Source of the DNA: Acetobacter sp.
GTDB lineage: Bacteria > Pseudomonadota > Alphaproteobacteria > Acetobacterales > Acetobacteraceae
DNA: 64,000 nt
Assembly: GCA_017413025.1 (NCBI GenBank)
Contig: JAFPVE010000017.1
Span: 1-64,000, forward strand
Direction of reading: 5' to 3'
The notes beneath the pieces were generated by a model. That model ran no database searches. It was not told the DNA's origin and saw only the letters and a program-made list of their open reading frames with translations. Shown here piece after piece: positions 10,414 to 20,012 of the stretch (within the stretch, counting starts at the first letter, position 1; each line of letters starts with the position of its first letter). The position numbers and the translations under genes are program-made.

Positions 10414-11912
10414 CCTTAACAAAACTAACATTATCGGAAGCACGCGCCGGGCTTCTTTCCCGTCAATTTTCTGTGCGAGAGCTTGTACAAGCCTATCTTG
10501 ACAGCATTAAGTCCTTAAATCCGACACTGAACGCTTATATTACCCTATGTCCTCCTGAAAATATCTTAAGGACTGCTGACATTGCCGATACGCGTTATAA
10601 AAGTAAAGAAAATGGTCTTCTTGAGGGATTACCTATCGGTATCAAAGATATCTTTTGTACACGGGGTATCCGATCAACAGCGGCAAGCCGCATGCTCTCT
10701 GACTTTATTCCTTCTTATGAGAGTACGGTAACAGAACGTTTGCTTAAGGAGGGTGCTCTTTTTCTTGGTAAAACCAATATGGACGAGTTTGCTATGGGCT
10801 CTTCCACAACGCATTCCTATTTTGAACCAACAATAAACCCGTGGCAAAGTAAAGATGACCTAGATAAAAAATTTGTAGCTGGTGGATCTTCTGGTGGTTC
10901 AGCAGTGGCAGTTTCTGCCGAGTTAGCTATTGCCGCCATAGGTAGTGATACAGGGGGATCTATTCGCCAGCCTGCCTCCTATTGCGGGATTGTAGGTTTG
11001 AAACCCACTTATGGACGCTGTAGCCGTTTTGGTATGATTGCCTATGCCAGCTCGCTCGATCAAGCTGGTCCTATGACACGCAGTGTTGCGGATGCCGCCC
11101 TTATGCTTGAAATTATGGCTGGAGAAGACCCACGCGATAGTACGTGTTCGACGCGCTCTGTCCCAAGATTCTCAAACAGTTATGAGAAAAGTGTAAAAGG
11201 TTTGCGCGTGGGTATTCCACGCGAATATCGTAATGAAGGTATTTCATCAGAAGTCAACGCCCTGTGGAACAAAGGCATTGAGTGGCTGAAAGACGAAGGC
11301 TGTGAGATTGTCGATATCTCTCTTCCGCACACGCGTTATGGCTTGCCTTGCTATTACATTATTGCGCCTGCTGAGGCTTCCTCTAACCTTGCGCGGTATG
11401 ATGGGATTCGTTTTGGGTTTCGTCAAGATGCTCCGATCCTTGACGAACTTTATGAAAAAACCCGTGCCGAGGGTTTCGGCGCCGAGGTACGTCGCCGTAT
11501 TCTTATAGGCACTTACGTACTCTCGGCAGGATATTACGACGCCTATTATCTTAAAGCTCAAAAAGTACGCACACTTATAAGGCAAGATTTTGAAGATGCT
11601 TTTAAGAATGTCGATGTCATTCTTACACCGACAGCCCCAACGGCGGCTTTCGAATTAGGAAGTCATAATGATGACCCAATTCAGATGTATCTCAACGATA
11701 TTTTCACCGTTCCCGCTAGCCTTGCGGGTGTTCCTGCCCTTTCCGTACCAGCTGGATTAGATCAATCCGGGCTTCCTTTAGGGATGCAAATTATTGGCAG
11801 ACATTTTGATGAAGAAACTGTTCTGTCCGTCGGTAGTGTCTTGGAAAAGGCGGCAAGCTTTCCATACTGCCCACCCCCCCTATGTACTATGTACAGGAGA
11901 GTAAGCACATGA
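10410..11912 (+). CDS. gatA: Asp/Glu-tRNA amidotransferase subunit A
   Basis: Glutaminase subunit of GatCAB; releases ammonia from glutamine and channels it to GatB. 500 residues. Amidase signature: the catalytic Lys in [10 protein letters not shown], and the Ser-cisSer pair within [15 protein letters not shown] and [13 protein letters not shown]. Also [16 protein letters not shown] and [11 protein letters not shown], conserved in GatA. The ATG overlaps the gatC stop by four bases, and the stop overlaps the chosen gatB ATG. A run of Cs near 11875-11880, close to the 3' end, leaves the frame intact. Confidence 0.97.
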   Translation: MTLTKLTLSEARAGLLSRQFSVRELVQAYLDSIKSLNPTLNAYITLCPPENILRTADIADTRYKSKENGLLEGLPIGIKDIFCTRGIRSTAASRMLSDFIPSYESTVTERLLKEGALFLGKTNMDEFAMGSSTTHSYFEPTINPWQSKDDLDKKFVAGGSSGGSAVAVSAELAIAAIGSDTGGSIRQPASYCGIVGLKPTYGRCSRFGMIAYASSLDQAGPMTRSVADAALMLEIMAGEDPRDSTCSTRSVPRFSNSYEKSVKGLRVGIPREYRNEGISSEVNALWNKGIEWLKDEGCEIVDISLPHTRYGLPCYYIIAPAEASSNLARYDGIRFGFRQDAPILDELYEKTRAEGFGAEVRRRILIGTYVLSAGYYDAYYLKAQKVRTLIRQDFEDAFKNVDVILTPTAPTAAFELGSHNDDPIQMYLNDIFTVPASLAGVPALSVPAGLDQSGLPLGMQIIGRHFDEETVLSVGSVLEKAASFPYCPPPLCTMYRRVST

Positions 11913-13366
11913 CATATATTATTGAGGGCAAAACAGGATCGTGGGAAATTGTCGTCGGACTTGAAGTACATGCTCAGGTTATTAGCGACTCAAAACTTTT
12001 TTCTGGATCCCCGACCACTTTCGGTGCTGAACCTAACACACAAGTAAGCCTTATCGATGCGGCTTTTCCGGGTATGTTACCGGTTCTAAACCGCGCGTGT
12101 GTCGCGCAAGCTATCCGCACAGGGTTAGGGCTTAATGCTCAAATTAACCTTCAGAGTCGTTTTGATCGCAAAAACTATTTTTACGCAGACCTTCCGCAAG
12201 GCTATCAAATTAGCCAATTTGAACACCCTATTGTTGGAAAAGGATGTATTACTATTGAACTCGCCGATGGACAAACACGAGAAATAGGCATTACCCGCCT
12301 TCATCTTGAGCAAGATGCCGGTAAACTTTTGCACGATCAAGACCCCTCCCTATCATTTGTGGATCTCAACCGCGCTGGGATTGCCCTTATGGAAATTGTC
12401 AGCGAACCAGATATTCGTTCCCCTGAAGAAGCGGGGGCTTATTTACGCAAACTCCGCCAAATTTTACGCTATCTTGGCACATGTGATGGCAATATGGAGG
12501 AGGGTTCCCTACGTGCTGATGTTAATGTTTCTGTCCGCAAGGCAGGAGAAGCGTTTCGCACACGGTGTGAAATTAAAAATGTTAATTCTATTCGCTTTGT
12601 CATGCAGGCTATTGAAGCAGAGGCTCTCCGCCAAGTGGATGTATGGGAAAACGGGCAGACTGTAGAGCAAGAAACCCGACTTTTTGATCCTAGCCGTGGA
12701 GAAACACGCGCTATGCGATCAAAAGAAGATGCGCATGATTATAGATACTTTCCTGACCCTGATCTTCTTCCGCTCGTGTTGGAACGAGAGTGGGTAGATG
12801 CCCTTAAAGCCACATTACCCGAGCTTCCCGATGCTAAACGCTCTCGCTTTCAAGCCGAATACGGTATTACCTCTTATGATGCAGGTGTACTTGTTGCTGA
12901 ACAAGCTGTTGCCGACTATTACGAAACCGTTGCTCGTGAACGTGACGGAAAACTCGCCACCGCATGGGTAACGGGAGATTTGTTTGCTGCCCTTAATAAA
13001 ACAGGTTCCACTATTGAAGACAGTCCTGTAAAGGCAGAAATGCTTGGTCGTATGCTTGATTTAATTACCGATGGCACCATTAACGGCAAAATTGCCAAAG
13101 AAGTTTTTGAAGTTATGTTTGAAACTGGCGACTCTCCCGATACGATTATCGAACACAAAGGACTTCGGCAAGTTACCGATACTGGGGTTATTGAAACCGC
13201 GATTACGACAGTCTTAGAAAAACATGCTGATAAAGTGGAGGAATATCGTAATGGAAAAGAAAAGCTTTTCGGTTTTTTTGTTGGACAAGTCATGAAGGAA
13301 ACGCAGGGCAAAGCTAATCCCGCTTTAGTTAACGATGCCTTAAAGGCACGGCTTAATAATTCTTAA
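11909..13366 (+). CDS. gatB: Asp/Glu-tRNA amidotransferase subunit B
   Basis: Kinase/transamidase subunit; phosphorylates Glu-tRNA(Gln) or Asp-tRNA(Asn) and transfers ammonia to it. 485 residues. Motifs: [59 protein letters not shown] and [10 protein letters not shown], then the C-terminal YqeY-like tRNA-binding tail ending [13 protein letters not shown]. The start at 11909 is chosen because it gives an ATGA overlap with gatA and has CAGGAGAG about eight bases upstream. A start at 11882 would add nine residues not seen in the family. Confidence 0.97.
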   Translation: MTYIIEGKTGSWEIVVGLEVHAQVISDSKLFSGSPTTFGAEPNTQVSLIDAAFPGMLPVLNRACVAQAIRTGLGLNAQINLQSRFDRKNYFYADLPQGYQISQFEHPIVGKGCITIELADGQTREIGITRLHLEQDAGKLLHDQDPSLSFVDLNRAGIALMEIVSEPDIRSPEEAGAYLRKLRQILRYLGTCDGNMEEGSLRADVNVSVRKAGEAFRTRCEIKNVNSIRFVMQAIEAEALRQVDVWENGQTVEQETRLFDPSRGETRAMRSKEDAHDYRYFPDPDLLPLVLEREWVDALKATLPELPDAKRSRFQAEYGITSYDAGVLVAEQAVADYYETVARERDGKLATAWVTGDLFAALNKTGSTIEDSPVKAEMLGRMLDLITDGTINGKIAKEVFEVMFETGDSPDTIIEHKGLRQVTDTGVIETAITTVLEKHADKVEEYRNGKEKLFGFFVGQVMKETQGKANPALVNDALKARLNNS

Positions 13367-13494
13367 CAATTATTCAAGGTATAACAGCTTTACAAATGGT
13401 TATGAGAAGAGTGTTGATTATGTTCTTTCAACAGTAATGCTTTTTTCTTCCTCTTGTAAGATTATAAGAAAATTACAATAAAGCTAAAATGGAT

Positions 13495-13522
13495 TTGACG
13501 TCGTGCATTAAACCTCATAAAA
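13495..13522 (+). promoter_or_regulatory. Possible promoter for tRNA-Ser
   Basis: TTGACG at 13495-13500 is followed after 16 bases by ATAAAA. Spacing is slightly short and the -10 match is partial. It lies about 65 bases before the mature tRNA 5' end. Confidence 0.3.
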
Positions 13523-13588
13523 GAATAGAAAGCATGTAAAAAAAGAAGTGTTACGATTCTTTATTCAACAAGTGAACACTTCAACAAC

Positions 13589-13678
13589 GGAGGGGTGGCC
13601 GAGTGGCTGAAGGCGGCGGTTTGCTAAACCGTTGTACGGTTTTGATCCGTACCGTGGGTTCGAATCCCATCCCCTCCG
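13589..13678 (+). tRNA. tRNA-Ser(GCT)
   Basis: Full cloverleaf with a long variable arm, as in class II serine tRNAs. The 7-bp acceptor stem GGAGGGG pairs with CCCCTCC; the D arm is GGCCGAGTGGCTGAAGGC; the anticodon loop has GCT at 13623-13625; the TPsiC loop is GGTTCGAATCC. The discriminator base is G and the CCA end is encoded (13679-13681). Reads AGC/AGU codons. Confidence 0.97.
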
Positions 13679-13681
13679 CCA

Positions 13682-14081
13682 TATTCAGCAACATATTCTT
13701 AATGTCCTCGTAAATAACTTATTAACGTTTATTTAAGCCTGTATACTTCCTCCTTACGCTCCGTCTACAACGATAACACTATCACCACCCTACACACATA
13801 AAAATAATGCGGGAGTCAGTCATCTCATATGGGGTGGCTATAACATGCATATATTTTGCATAAGATGATAAAGACTTTTTTCAAAAGTCTATATGTAAAA
13901 GGTCATTTAAGAAGTTTTAAGATTTAAGGAAAAAACTTCTTTTTCATTTTTTAATAGCTGACATCTCCTTTCCCTAAAATACTCATCATCTGCAACATAA
14001 TCATTTTTTCTAAAAAAAAACAAAAAAGGCTGCTCATAAAGAACAGCCTTTATAGGTACCTATTAACAAGCTTCTAAAAAT
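13682..14081. other. Intergenic region between tRNA-Ser and fusA
   Basis: 400 bases with no convincing open frame. Apart from the fusA terminator at its right end, nothing recognisable is seen; no obvious hairpin-plus-T-run terminator follows the tRNA. Confidence 0.5.
14012..14052 (-). terminator. Rho-independent terminator of fusA
   Basis: On the - strand, AAAGGCTG pairs with CAGCCTTT, extended inward by one G-T wobble and two more pairs around a five-base loop. A T-rich tract of about 16 bases with one G follows. It lies 30 bases after the fusA stop. Confidence 0.85.
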
Positions 14082-16169
14082 TTAGCGAGCACGTTCCATA
14101 ATTTCTTCCGCAACGTTGCGCGGTACAGGATCGTAATGATGAAACTGCATCGTAAAAGAAGCACGTCCTTTTGTCATAGAACGAAGATGTGAAATATAGC
14201 CAAACATCTCTTTCAATGGGACAAAAGCCCGCACCATAACAGTAGACCCTGCTGTTTCCTGATTTTGGATAATCCCACGACGACGGTTAAGATCACCTAC
14301 AACATCCCCGACATGGTCATTAGGCGTGGTAATTTCCACATCCATAATCGGTTCAAGAATAACGGGAGAAGCTTTTTTCATCCCCTCACGGAAACAAGCC
14401 TTTGCAGCGATTTCAAACGCCAAAGATGATGAGTCAACATCGTGATATTTTCCGTCAAGCAACGTAAATTTAAAGTCAACCGTTGGGAAACCTGCTAATA
14501 CTCCTGTAGAGGCTTGTACACGAATACCTTTTTCTACAGCAGGAATATATTCTCTCGGGACGGCACCCCCAACCACTTGATCCTCAAAGAGAATACCTGT
14601 ATTTCTTTCAACCGGTTCAAATTTAATTTTGACTTCGGCAAATTGCCCTGCACCACCCGATTGCTTTTTATGCGTGTAAGTTTCGGTATGAGCCTGAGAA
14701 ATAGTTTCACGGTAAGCAACTTGAGGGGCACCAACATTAGCATCAACCCCATATTCTCGACGCAGACGATCTATGATAATATCAAGATGAAGCTCACCCA
14801 TACCAGAAAGAATTGTCTGCCCTGTTTCTTGATCGGTTTTAAGATGAAGAGAAGGGTCTTCCCCCGCCAATTTCTGAAGGGCAAGAGTCATTTTCTCAAC
14901 GGCATCTTTAGTTTTCGGCTCGACTGAAATATCGATCACAGGTATCGGGAATGACATACGCTCTAATACAACGGGGTCTGTCGCATCGGCAAGCGTATCC
15001 CCTGTTTGGGTATCTTTTAAGCCAACGAATGCGGCAATATCGCCTGCGTGAACTTCCGTAAGTTCCTCACGTTTATCGGCGTGCATTTGGTAGATACGTC
15101 CGATACGCTCTTTATGACCTTTAGTTGTATTCAAAACAGTATCACCTGTTTTAAGAACACCGCGGTACACGCGTACGAAAGTGAGCGTGCCATATTTATC
15201 GTTGATAATTTTAAAAGCAAGCCCTGCAAATTTACCGTCTAAATCAACCGGAATAATGGGTTGATTGTTTTCATCGGCTTCTTCCCCTTCTGGCGGTGCA
15301 CAGCGAATCCCCTCTACATCATCAGGTGCGGGTAAGTAGTCAATAATCGCATCAAGAAGTGGCTGTACTCCCTTGTTCTTAAAAGCTGTACCACATAAAA
15401 CGGGGCGAAATTCTCCACTAATGGTGCCTTTTTTGATACAGCGTTTAAGCGTTTCAACAGAAACATCACCTTTTTCAAAATACTCCTCCATAGCTGTTTC
15501 ATCAACAGCCAAAGCCGTATCTAAAAGATTTTGGCGTGCTTCTGCAGCTTTTTCTTTAAGATCAGCAGGGATTTCTTCATCATGGAATTTAGCACCAAGC
15601 TCTCCCCCTTCCCAAACCACAGCTTTCATTTCTACCAAATCTACGACGCCACGAAATTGATCTTCTACGCCAATAGGAATCTGCAGAGGAATAGCAACTA
15701 TATCAAGTTTTTCTTTTAAGGTGTCAAATGCCCGATAGAAATCAGCCCCCGTCCGGTCGAGTTTGTTAATAAAAATAATGCGTGGCACATTATAACGATC
15801 CGCAAGGCGCCAATTGGTTTCAGATTGTGGCTGAACACCAGCAACCCCCTCAATAATAAATACTGCGCCATCAAGTACACGAAGGGAACGGTTGACTTCG
15901 ATATTAAAATCAATATGTCCTGGCGTATCAATAATGTTGATACGATGCTCTTTCCAATCACAAGTAACAGCCGCAGAGGTAATGGTAATTCCCCGCTCGC
16001 GCTCTTGCGCCATGTAATCTGTTGTCGTATTCCCCTCGTGCACCTCACCTATTTTGTGAGAAACACCCGTATAGTAGAGAATACGCTCTGTTGTTGTTGT
16101 TTTACCAGCATCAATATGTGCGGTAATACCAATATTACGAATCTTAGAAAGATCAGACTGTGTAGACAC
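14082..16169 (-). CDS. fusA: Elongation factor G
   Basis: Ribosomal translocase GTPase. 695 residues. G1 [10 protein letters not shown]2 RGITI, G3 DTPGHIDF, G4 [10 protein letters not shown], then domains II to V with [17 protein letters not shown] and the C-terminal [20 protein letters not shown]. The GTG at 16169 is chosen: GGAGG sits six bases upstream and the protein then begins [15 protein letters not shown], as in the family. An ATG at 16202 would add 11 odd residues ([11 protein letters not shown]). [11 protein letters not shown] and [18 protein letters not shown] differ from the E. coli pattern but look like normal acetic acid bacterial EF-G. The gene is not in a str operon here: rpsL, rpsG and tuf are absent. 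Confidence 0.95.
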   Translation of the reverse strand: MSTQSDLSKIRNIGITAHIDAGKTTTTERILYYTGVSHKIGEVHEGNTTTDYMAQERERGITITSAAVTCDWKEHRINIIDTPGHIDFNIEVNRSLRVLDGAVFIIEGVAGVQPQSETNWRLADRYNVPRIIFINKLDRTGADFYRAFDTLKEKLDIVAIPLQIPIGVEDQFRGVVDLVEMKAVVWEGGELGAKFHDEEIPADLKEKAAEARQNLLDTALAVDETAMEEYFEKGDVSVETLKRCIKKGTISGEFRPVLCGTAFKNKGVQPLLDAIIDYLPAPDDVEGIRCAPPEGEEADENNQPIIPVDLDGKFAGLAFKIINDKYGTLTFVRVYRGVLKTGDTVLNTTKGHKERIGRIYQMHADKREELTEVHAGDIAAFVGLKDTQTGDTLADATDPVVLERMSFPIPVIDISVEPKTKDAVEKMTLALQKLAGEDPSLHLKTDQETGQTILSGMGELHLDIIIDRLRREYGVDANVGAPQVAYRETISQAHTETYTHKKQSGGAGQFAEVKIKFEPVERNTGILFEDQVVGGAVPREYIPAVEKGIRVQASTGVLAGFPTVDFKFTLLDGKYHDVDSSSLAFEIAAKACFREGMKKASPVILEPIMDVEITTPNDHVGDVVGDLNRRRGIIQNQETAGSTVMVRAFVPLKEMFGYISHLRSMTKGRASFTMQFHHYDPVPRNVAEEIMERAR

Positions 16170-16379
16170 AAAAACCTCCGGAAAATAAAATAAACGAGGC
16201 ATGACGGGAGACCCTCCATGCCTGCAACCCTCAAAACACGGTTATATCACCTGAAACAACGACCCGAACAAATACTCATTTGCTCACAACATAATTGTTA
16301 TGTACCCCTAACGACATGACACTTTTTAGAACGCCTCTATTAGGTTCCATGAGAAAAGAATGTTTCAAATAAAAAGAAC

Positions 16380-16685
16380 TTAAACAGCAAGCGCTTCCTG
16401 TTTCTTTGCCATAACACGCTGTACACGGCGCTTAATAAGTAAAGCTTCTTGAGGCAGTTTACGATTAGGCGTGTTCAACAAAAAAGCATCAAGCCCACCG
16501 TTATGTTCAATGGTACGTAACCCCTGAACGCTTACACGTATCCGCACAGCAGAACCAAGAACCTCAGAAACGAGGGACACATCCTGCAAATTAGGAAGAA
16601 AACGACGACGTGTTTTGTTATTGGCATGGCTGACGTTATTCCCCGTCAACACCCCTTTGCCGGTAATTTGACAACGACGAGACAT
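16380..16685 (-). CDS. rpmB: 50S ribosomal protein L28
   Basis: 101-residue L28 with the N-terminal [32 protein letters not shown], and [22 protein letters not shown]. Long form typical of alphaproteobacteria, with a basic C-terminal tail. It lies upstream of fusA on the same strand, 210 bases away. No rpmG neighbour. Promoter not resolved. Confidence 0.97.
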   Translation of the reverse strand: MSRRCQITGKGVLTGNNVSHANNKTRRRFLPNLQDVSLVSEVLGSAVRIRVSVQGLRTIEHNGGLDAFLLNTPNRKLPQEALLIKRRVQRVMAKKQEALAV

Positions 16686-17047
16686 TGCCTGAATCCTTTA
16701 GACTATGAAAAAAAATAAATGAATAAAAAAACCAAAGGCTATAATTAACAGTGATAAAAACCACTTTTTTTTGAATGCAATATAGCCTGTAGGGTATTGT
16801 GCATTAGTCAACGGTCTACGTCAAGAGCTCTATACACTTTGTTACTCCTTTACTCTTTTGCTCTTTACTCCAACTCTTACGACTTCACAGCCAAGTTAGG
16901 TTTACTCGATATTGATCGTATTTCTATCCTCATGCCACAACTATTAACCAAAAAAGTTCCCTTTACAAAAAAAACTTTACTATTTTGCTTTATTTTGTCA
17001 TTCTCACTAAGAAATTAGATATTTGCACATAAAATCCAAAGGTAATA
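16686..17047. other. Divergent intergenic region rpmB / glycan export genes
   Basis: 362 bases. An open frame at 16797-17018 has no ribosome binding site and reads as low-complexity Leu/Ser/Tyr, so it is not called. Only a weak 4-bp hairpin followed by T8 near 16759-16775 is seen. Confidence 0.4.
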
Positions 17048-18091
17048 ATGAGTAATTCAATCTTTTATAAAAGAAAACTTTTCTGGTGGATTTGTGGTGG
17101 ACCTTCTTTATGTATAGCTTTCTACTTCTTTGTTTGGGCAACACCACGTTATCAAAGTGTCAGTATTTTACGGGTTTATGAATATAGCACAGGCGAGGCC
17201 TCTAGCAGTGCTATCTCTGCGATGGGAGGAGGAGGATCTCCTGGGGCTTATGCCTTAAAAGATACTATTCGAAGCTGGGAATGTTTCCATGCTATGGACC
17301 CGAAAGCGCTTGCGGCTGAGTGGCGAAAAACGGATTTTTTTACCCGTTTTGGTGGTGTGCGTACATTGCTTTCTCATAATCAAATGTGGTTATGGCGGTA
17401 TTATCGCGCCCATGTTTATGCAAAAATTGATAAATATTCTGGTATGGTTATCCTCAAAGTTGATGGCGTTGACCCTGATTTTGTTTATCATACATCACAA
17501 CGTGTAATAAATTATGCCAAAGACAGACTAAACACTACCGGGATTGATGCCTATTTGCGAGAACACCAAAAAATAGAATCCAAATTAGTTCTTGATCAAC
17601 AAAATTTAGCGCGTGATTTGCAGGCGATGAGTGAATTTCAACAACAATATGGTATTGCCGATTATGATGCCCTCTACACAAAGACCCTTAATCTTATTGC
17701 GAAATTTCAAGAAGAAAAAGTTTCTTTAGAAAGTAGAAGCAATGTGGCACAAGCTTTTGAAAAAAAATCGCAAGAATTAGCGATTATTAAACTCCAACTG
17801 GCAACAATTGATAAAAATATTGAAAAACAAAAAGAATTTATCCTCAAAAATATGGCGCCTGTGTATGAAAAATTTTCTTACCTGACCGCAAAAGTTAAAG
17901 AGGATATGATGGTTATTCAAATGGATAACAAGACTGTTCAAATGATTGAACAAATGGCTATTAGTAATTCCTTCCATATTGATGTAATTCAAGCCCCTCA
18001 GAAGCCAACAGATCCGACCTTGCCTTACGCTTTATTGTGGACAGTGGTTACGTTTGGCGTAAGCTGGTTGCTTTATCTCATTGTTAAGTAA
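17048..18091 (+). CDS. KpsE/BexC/CtrB-like polysaccharide export inner-membrane protein
   Basis: 347-residue polysaccharide co-polymerase of the capsule export type. One N-terminal transmembrane helix (about 12-31), a periplasmic alpha/beta part with ATPRYQSVSILRVYE, a long coiled coil (about 170-310, Gln/Glu/Lys/Leu-rich) and a second transmembrane helix at 325-346 preceded by IQAPQKPTDPTLPYAL, the proline-rich motif of this family. It would span the periplasm to link an ABC exporter with the outer-membrane channel. The ATG has AAAGG five bases upstream. It pairs with the OPX lipoprotein 54 bases downstream. No KpsM/KpsT transporter or glycosyltransferase cluster lies next to it. Confidence 0.85.
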   Translation: MSNSIFYKRKLFWWICGGPSLCIAFYFFVWATPRYQSVSILRVYEYSTGEASSSAISAMGGGGSPGAYALKDTIRSWECFHAMDPKALAAEWRKTDFFTRFGGVRTLLSHNQMWLWRYYRAHVYAKIDKYSGMVILKVDGVDPDFVYHTSQRVINYAKDRLNTTGIDAYLREHQKIESKLVLDQQNLARDLQAMSEFQQQYGIADYDALYTKTLNLIAKFQEEKVSLESRSNVAQAFEKKSQELAIIKLQLATIDKNIEKQKEFILKNMAPVYEKFSYLTAKVKEDMMVIQMDNKTVQMIEQMAISNSFHIDVIQAPQKPTDPTLPYALLWTVVTFGVSWLLYLIVK

Positions 18092-18145
18092 ACGCATGCT
18101 TAAATAAAACTGTATCAGTTATTCTAAAATTATTGATAAAATCAT

Positions 18146-19372
18146 ATGAGAAAAAAGATGAATCAAACGGAAAGAGGTCAAAAAACTACTCAAAGGATAA
18201 TGTATTCTTCATGGGATCTTTTCCATGAGGGGGGATCTTTTCCGTGGCGTAAACCACGACGGGTTGTGTCATTATTCCTTTTAGTGTCCTGTTTGCTTTC
18301 TCCCCTTTTCTTAGACGGTTGTGCGTTTGTGCCCTCAACAGGTCCATTTGCATCAAACGTTCTTGATAAAAAATCTAATTCTATCCCTGTTGAAAATGCC
18401 AATGAAAATATCGCCCATCAACTCTGGCAAGAAGCACTCTATAGAAATCAAGAAAACATTGATAAAACACTGGCGGCTCTTGGTCAACCTGCTATTCAAC
18501 CCCTGAAAATTGCTGTGGGAGATTCTATAACTCTTTCTCTTTGGTCACAATCAGCAGGATCATCGCAGCAATCTATGTTACAAACGGCACCACATGAAAC
18601 CGATATGGGTGCTTATACTGTTGCTTTAAACGGAACGGTTGATCTTCCTTATGTCGGTCCTGTTACTGTGGCGGGGCTCACGCCTCAAGAAGCGGACAAA
18701 ATTATCGCCGCACGTTATGCTCAAGCCCAACAATTTCCTAAAGCAGAAGCGGTTGTAACAATTAAGCATAATAAAGGGCAGCATGTTGTCATTATTGGTT
18801 CTGTCAACAAGCCTATTACATTAGATTGGCCTGAAGGAGGGCTTACGGTTTCCGAGGCTTTAGCAGCTGCAGGAGGGTTTAGAGTGTTTGGTGCCTCTTA
18901 TAAAGGGGGTGATGTCGCCGTTAATAATGTCATGATTGTTCGGCGTGCCAAAGACTATTCTCTCCCTCTAAAAACTGTGTTGGAACATCGTATTCAACTC
19001 ATCCCAGGAGATACATTAGTTGTGCGGCAACAACCGCTGGTGCGTGCCACCTGTTTAGGGGCAGGGTGGGAAAGCCCAACGGTCATCAATTTTGATAAAC
19101 AACCTACGTTAGCCAAAGTGCTCTCTTTAGGAAGGATTAATTGGCGTACAGCGCAAGGTCGAGGGGTCTTTGTTTTTAAGCATAGTTTCCGTGTGATTTA
19201 TCGTGTCAATATTGACACGCCCGAGGGCATGCGTACAGCGCAATGGTTTCCTATTGCCAATCAAGATTTAGTTTATATTCCGCCTTCACGCAGCACGTCA
19301 TTACAACAAATTATGCAAATTATTATGTCGGCAGCGTATCCTTTAACTTTGGCTGCGTCTTTTGCTCGTTAG
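18146..19372 (+). CDS. KpsD/BexD/Wza-type outer-membrane polysaccharide export lipoprotein
   Basis: 408 residues. The hydrophobic segment at about 40-58 ends in LDGC, a lipobox, so C59 is probably the lipidated N-terminus. The poly-export domain follows at about 130-215 (KIAVGDSITLSLW, GTVDLPYVGPVTVAGLTPQEA), then SLBB-like repeats (VVIIGSVNKPITLDWPEGGLTVSEALAAAGGF). The true start may be internal: ATG at 18200 follows AAAGGA and would shorten the unusually long n-region. It forms the outer-membrane exit of a capsule or exopolysaccharide machine with the upstream KpsE-like protein. A terminator-like hairpin follows the stop by about 36 bases. Confidence 0.88.
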   Translation: MRKKMNQTERGQKTTQRIMYSSWDLFHEGGSFPWRKPRRVVSLFLLVSCLLSPLFLDGCAFVPSTGPFASNVLDKKSNSIPVENANENIAHQLWQEALYRNQENIDKTLAALGQPAIQPLKIAVGDSITLSLWSQSAGSSQQSMLQTAPHETDMGAYTVALNGTVDLPYVGPVTVAGLTPQEADKIIAARYAQAQQFPKAEAVVTIKHNKGQHVVIIGSVNKPITLDWPEGGLTVSEALAAAGGFRVFGASYKGGDVAVNNVMIVRRAKDYSLPLKTVLEHRIQLIPGDTLVVRQQPLVRATCLGAGWESPTVINFDKQPTLAKVLSLGRINWRTAQGRGVFVFKHSFRVIYRVNIDTPEGMRTAQWFPIANQDLVYIPPSRSTSLQQIMQIIMSAAYPLTLAASFAR

Positions 19373-19407
19373 GCTTAGCGTTTTTTGTCAGAAAGTTTTT
19401 CGTTGAA

Positions 19408-19456
19408 AAAGCGAGAGGGAGTGGAAAGATTTCTTTTTTATCCCTCCCTTCGCTTT
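19408..19456 (+). terminator. Terminator-like hairpin after the export genes
   Basis: AAAGCGA (19408-19414) pairs with TCGCTTT (19450-19456), and GAGGGA with TCCCTC further in. The loop is T-rich. No strong T-run follows on the + strand, so it may stop transcription with help from Rho. Confidence 0.5.
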
Positions 19457-19712
19457 AAGAACGTCTTGTTACTTTTCCTTTCAAAAAAAGAGTTTAGGAT
19501 ATCTAAAGAACTTTTTTCAGACTTTTCAAAGAGTATCAGAGTGTCTTTTTTTTAAAGAAGATCGTCTAACTTTCTTTTCGAGAAAAACAGGTTTTCATCG
19601 AAAAATTTACTATATCTATCGTAATGGTTGCTTTATAGAGAAGCATTTTCTTTACGGAAAACGAGAGTAGGTTCTATATCACCTGTTAATGGAAGTAATG
19701 TAATACTTTTAG

Positions 19713-19744
19713 GTGGTTTTGTCTCTTTCATAAAAACCACTTTT
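19713..19744 (+). terminator. Possible terminator hairpin
   Basis: GTGGTTTT (19713-19720) pairs with AAAACCAC (19733-19740), followed by TTTT. It precedes the tandem hairpin repeat by nine bases. Confidence 0.35.
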
Positions 19745-19751
19745 AAAAAGT

Positions 19752-19836
19752 TCTCCCCAGGACACACCATTGAGATGTGTGCGGGGAGCCTTGTCTCCCA
19801 CTGGGGCACATCATTGATGAGGTGTGGGGAGCCCTG
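19752..19836. repeat. Two imperfect 42-bp tandem hairpin units
   Basis: Unit 1 (19752-19793) and unit 2 (19794-19836) both begin TCTCCC and end GGGGAGCCYTG. Each folds on itself: CTCCCC with GGGGAG plus inner ACACA/TGTGT in unit 1; CTCCC with GGGAG plus inner CACATC/GGTGTG in unit 2. The two apical loops share ATTGA. Inner stems carry changes that keep pairing. Confidence 0.6.
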
Positions 19837-19928
19837 TCACTCTCTAGTATACAGGATTCTCTGCTCAAAGAAATAAAATTTATTAAAGAATCTTCAATCC
19901 GCCACGTGTATGGTTCGTGGTGTTGCGT

Positions 19929-19968
19929 GATAAGATATGCCTCAGAAATTTTCTGAATATATCTTATC
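19929..19968. terminator. Long inverted repeat at the 3' end of opgH
   Basis: Perfect 10-bp arms GATAAGATAT (19929-19938) and ATATCTTATC (19959-19968), with inner TCAGAA/TTCTGA arms around a three-base loop. It sits 44 bases beyond the opgH stop and could serve either strand. There is no long T-run. Confidence 0.45.
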
Positions 19969-20012
19969 CCATTGCCTGATGAACTTTTATTAATGATCTT
20001 TTATTTCCCTGT

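Larger units (their letters stand above)
19373..20012. other. Hairpin-rich convergent intergenic region
   Basis: 640 bases between convergent transcription units (glycan export, +; opgH, -). Five stem-loops can be drawn: 19408-19456, 19713-19740, 19753-19788, 19795-19831 and 19929-19968. The two middle ones are imperfect tandem copies. An open frame at 19628-19876 spans them but has no ribosome binding site and is judged non-coding. The density of structure suggests either clustered terminators or a non-coding RNA. Confidence 0.5.

Noticed and set aside
16797..17018. 73-codon frame before the export genes
   Set aside because: No ribosome binding site, low-complexity Leu/Ser content, and lies in an AT-rich intergenic region.
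19628..19876. 82-codon frame across the tandem hairpins
   Set aside because: No ribosome binding site; the sequence is better explained by RNA-level structure.
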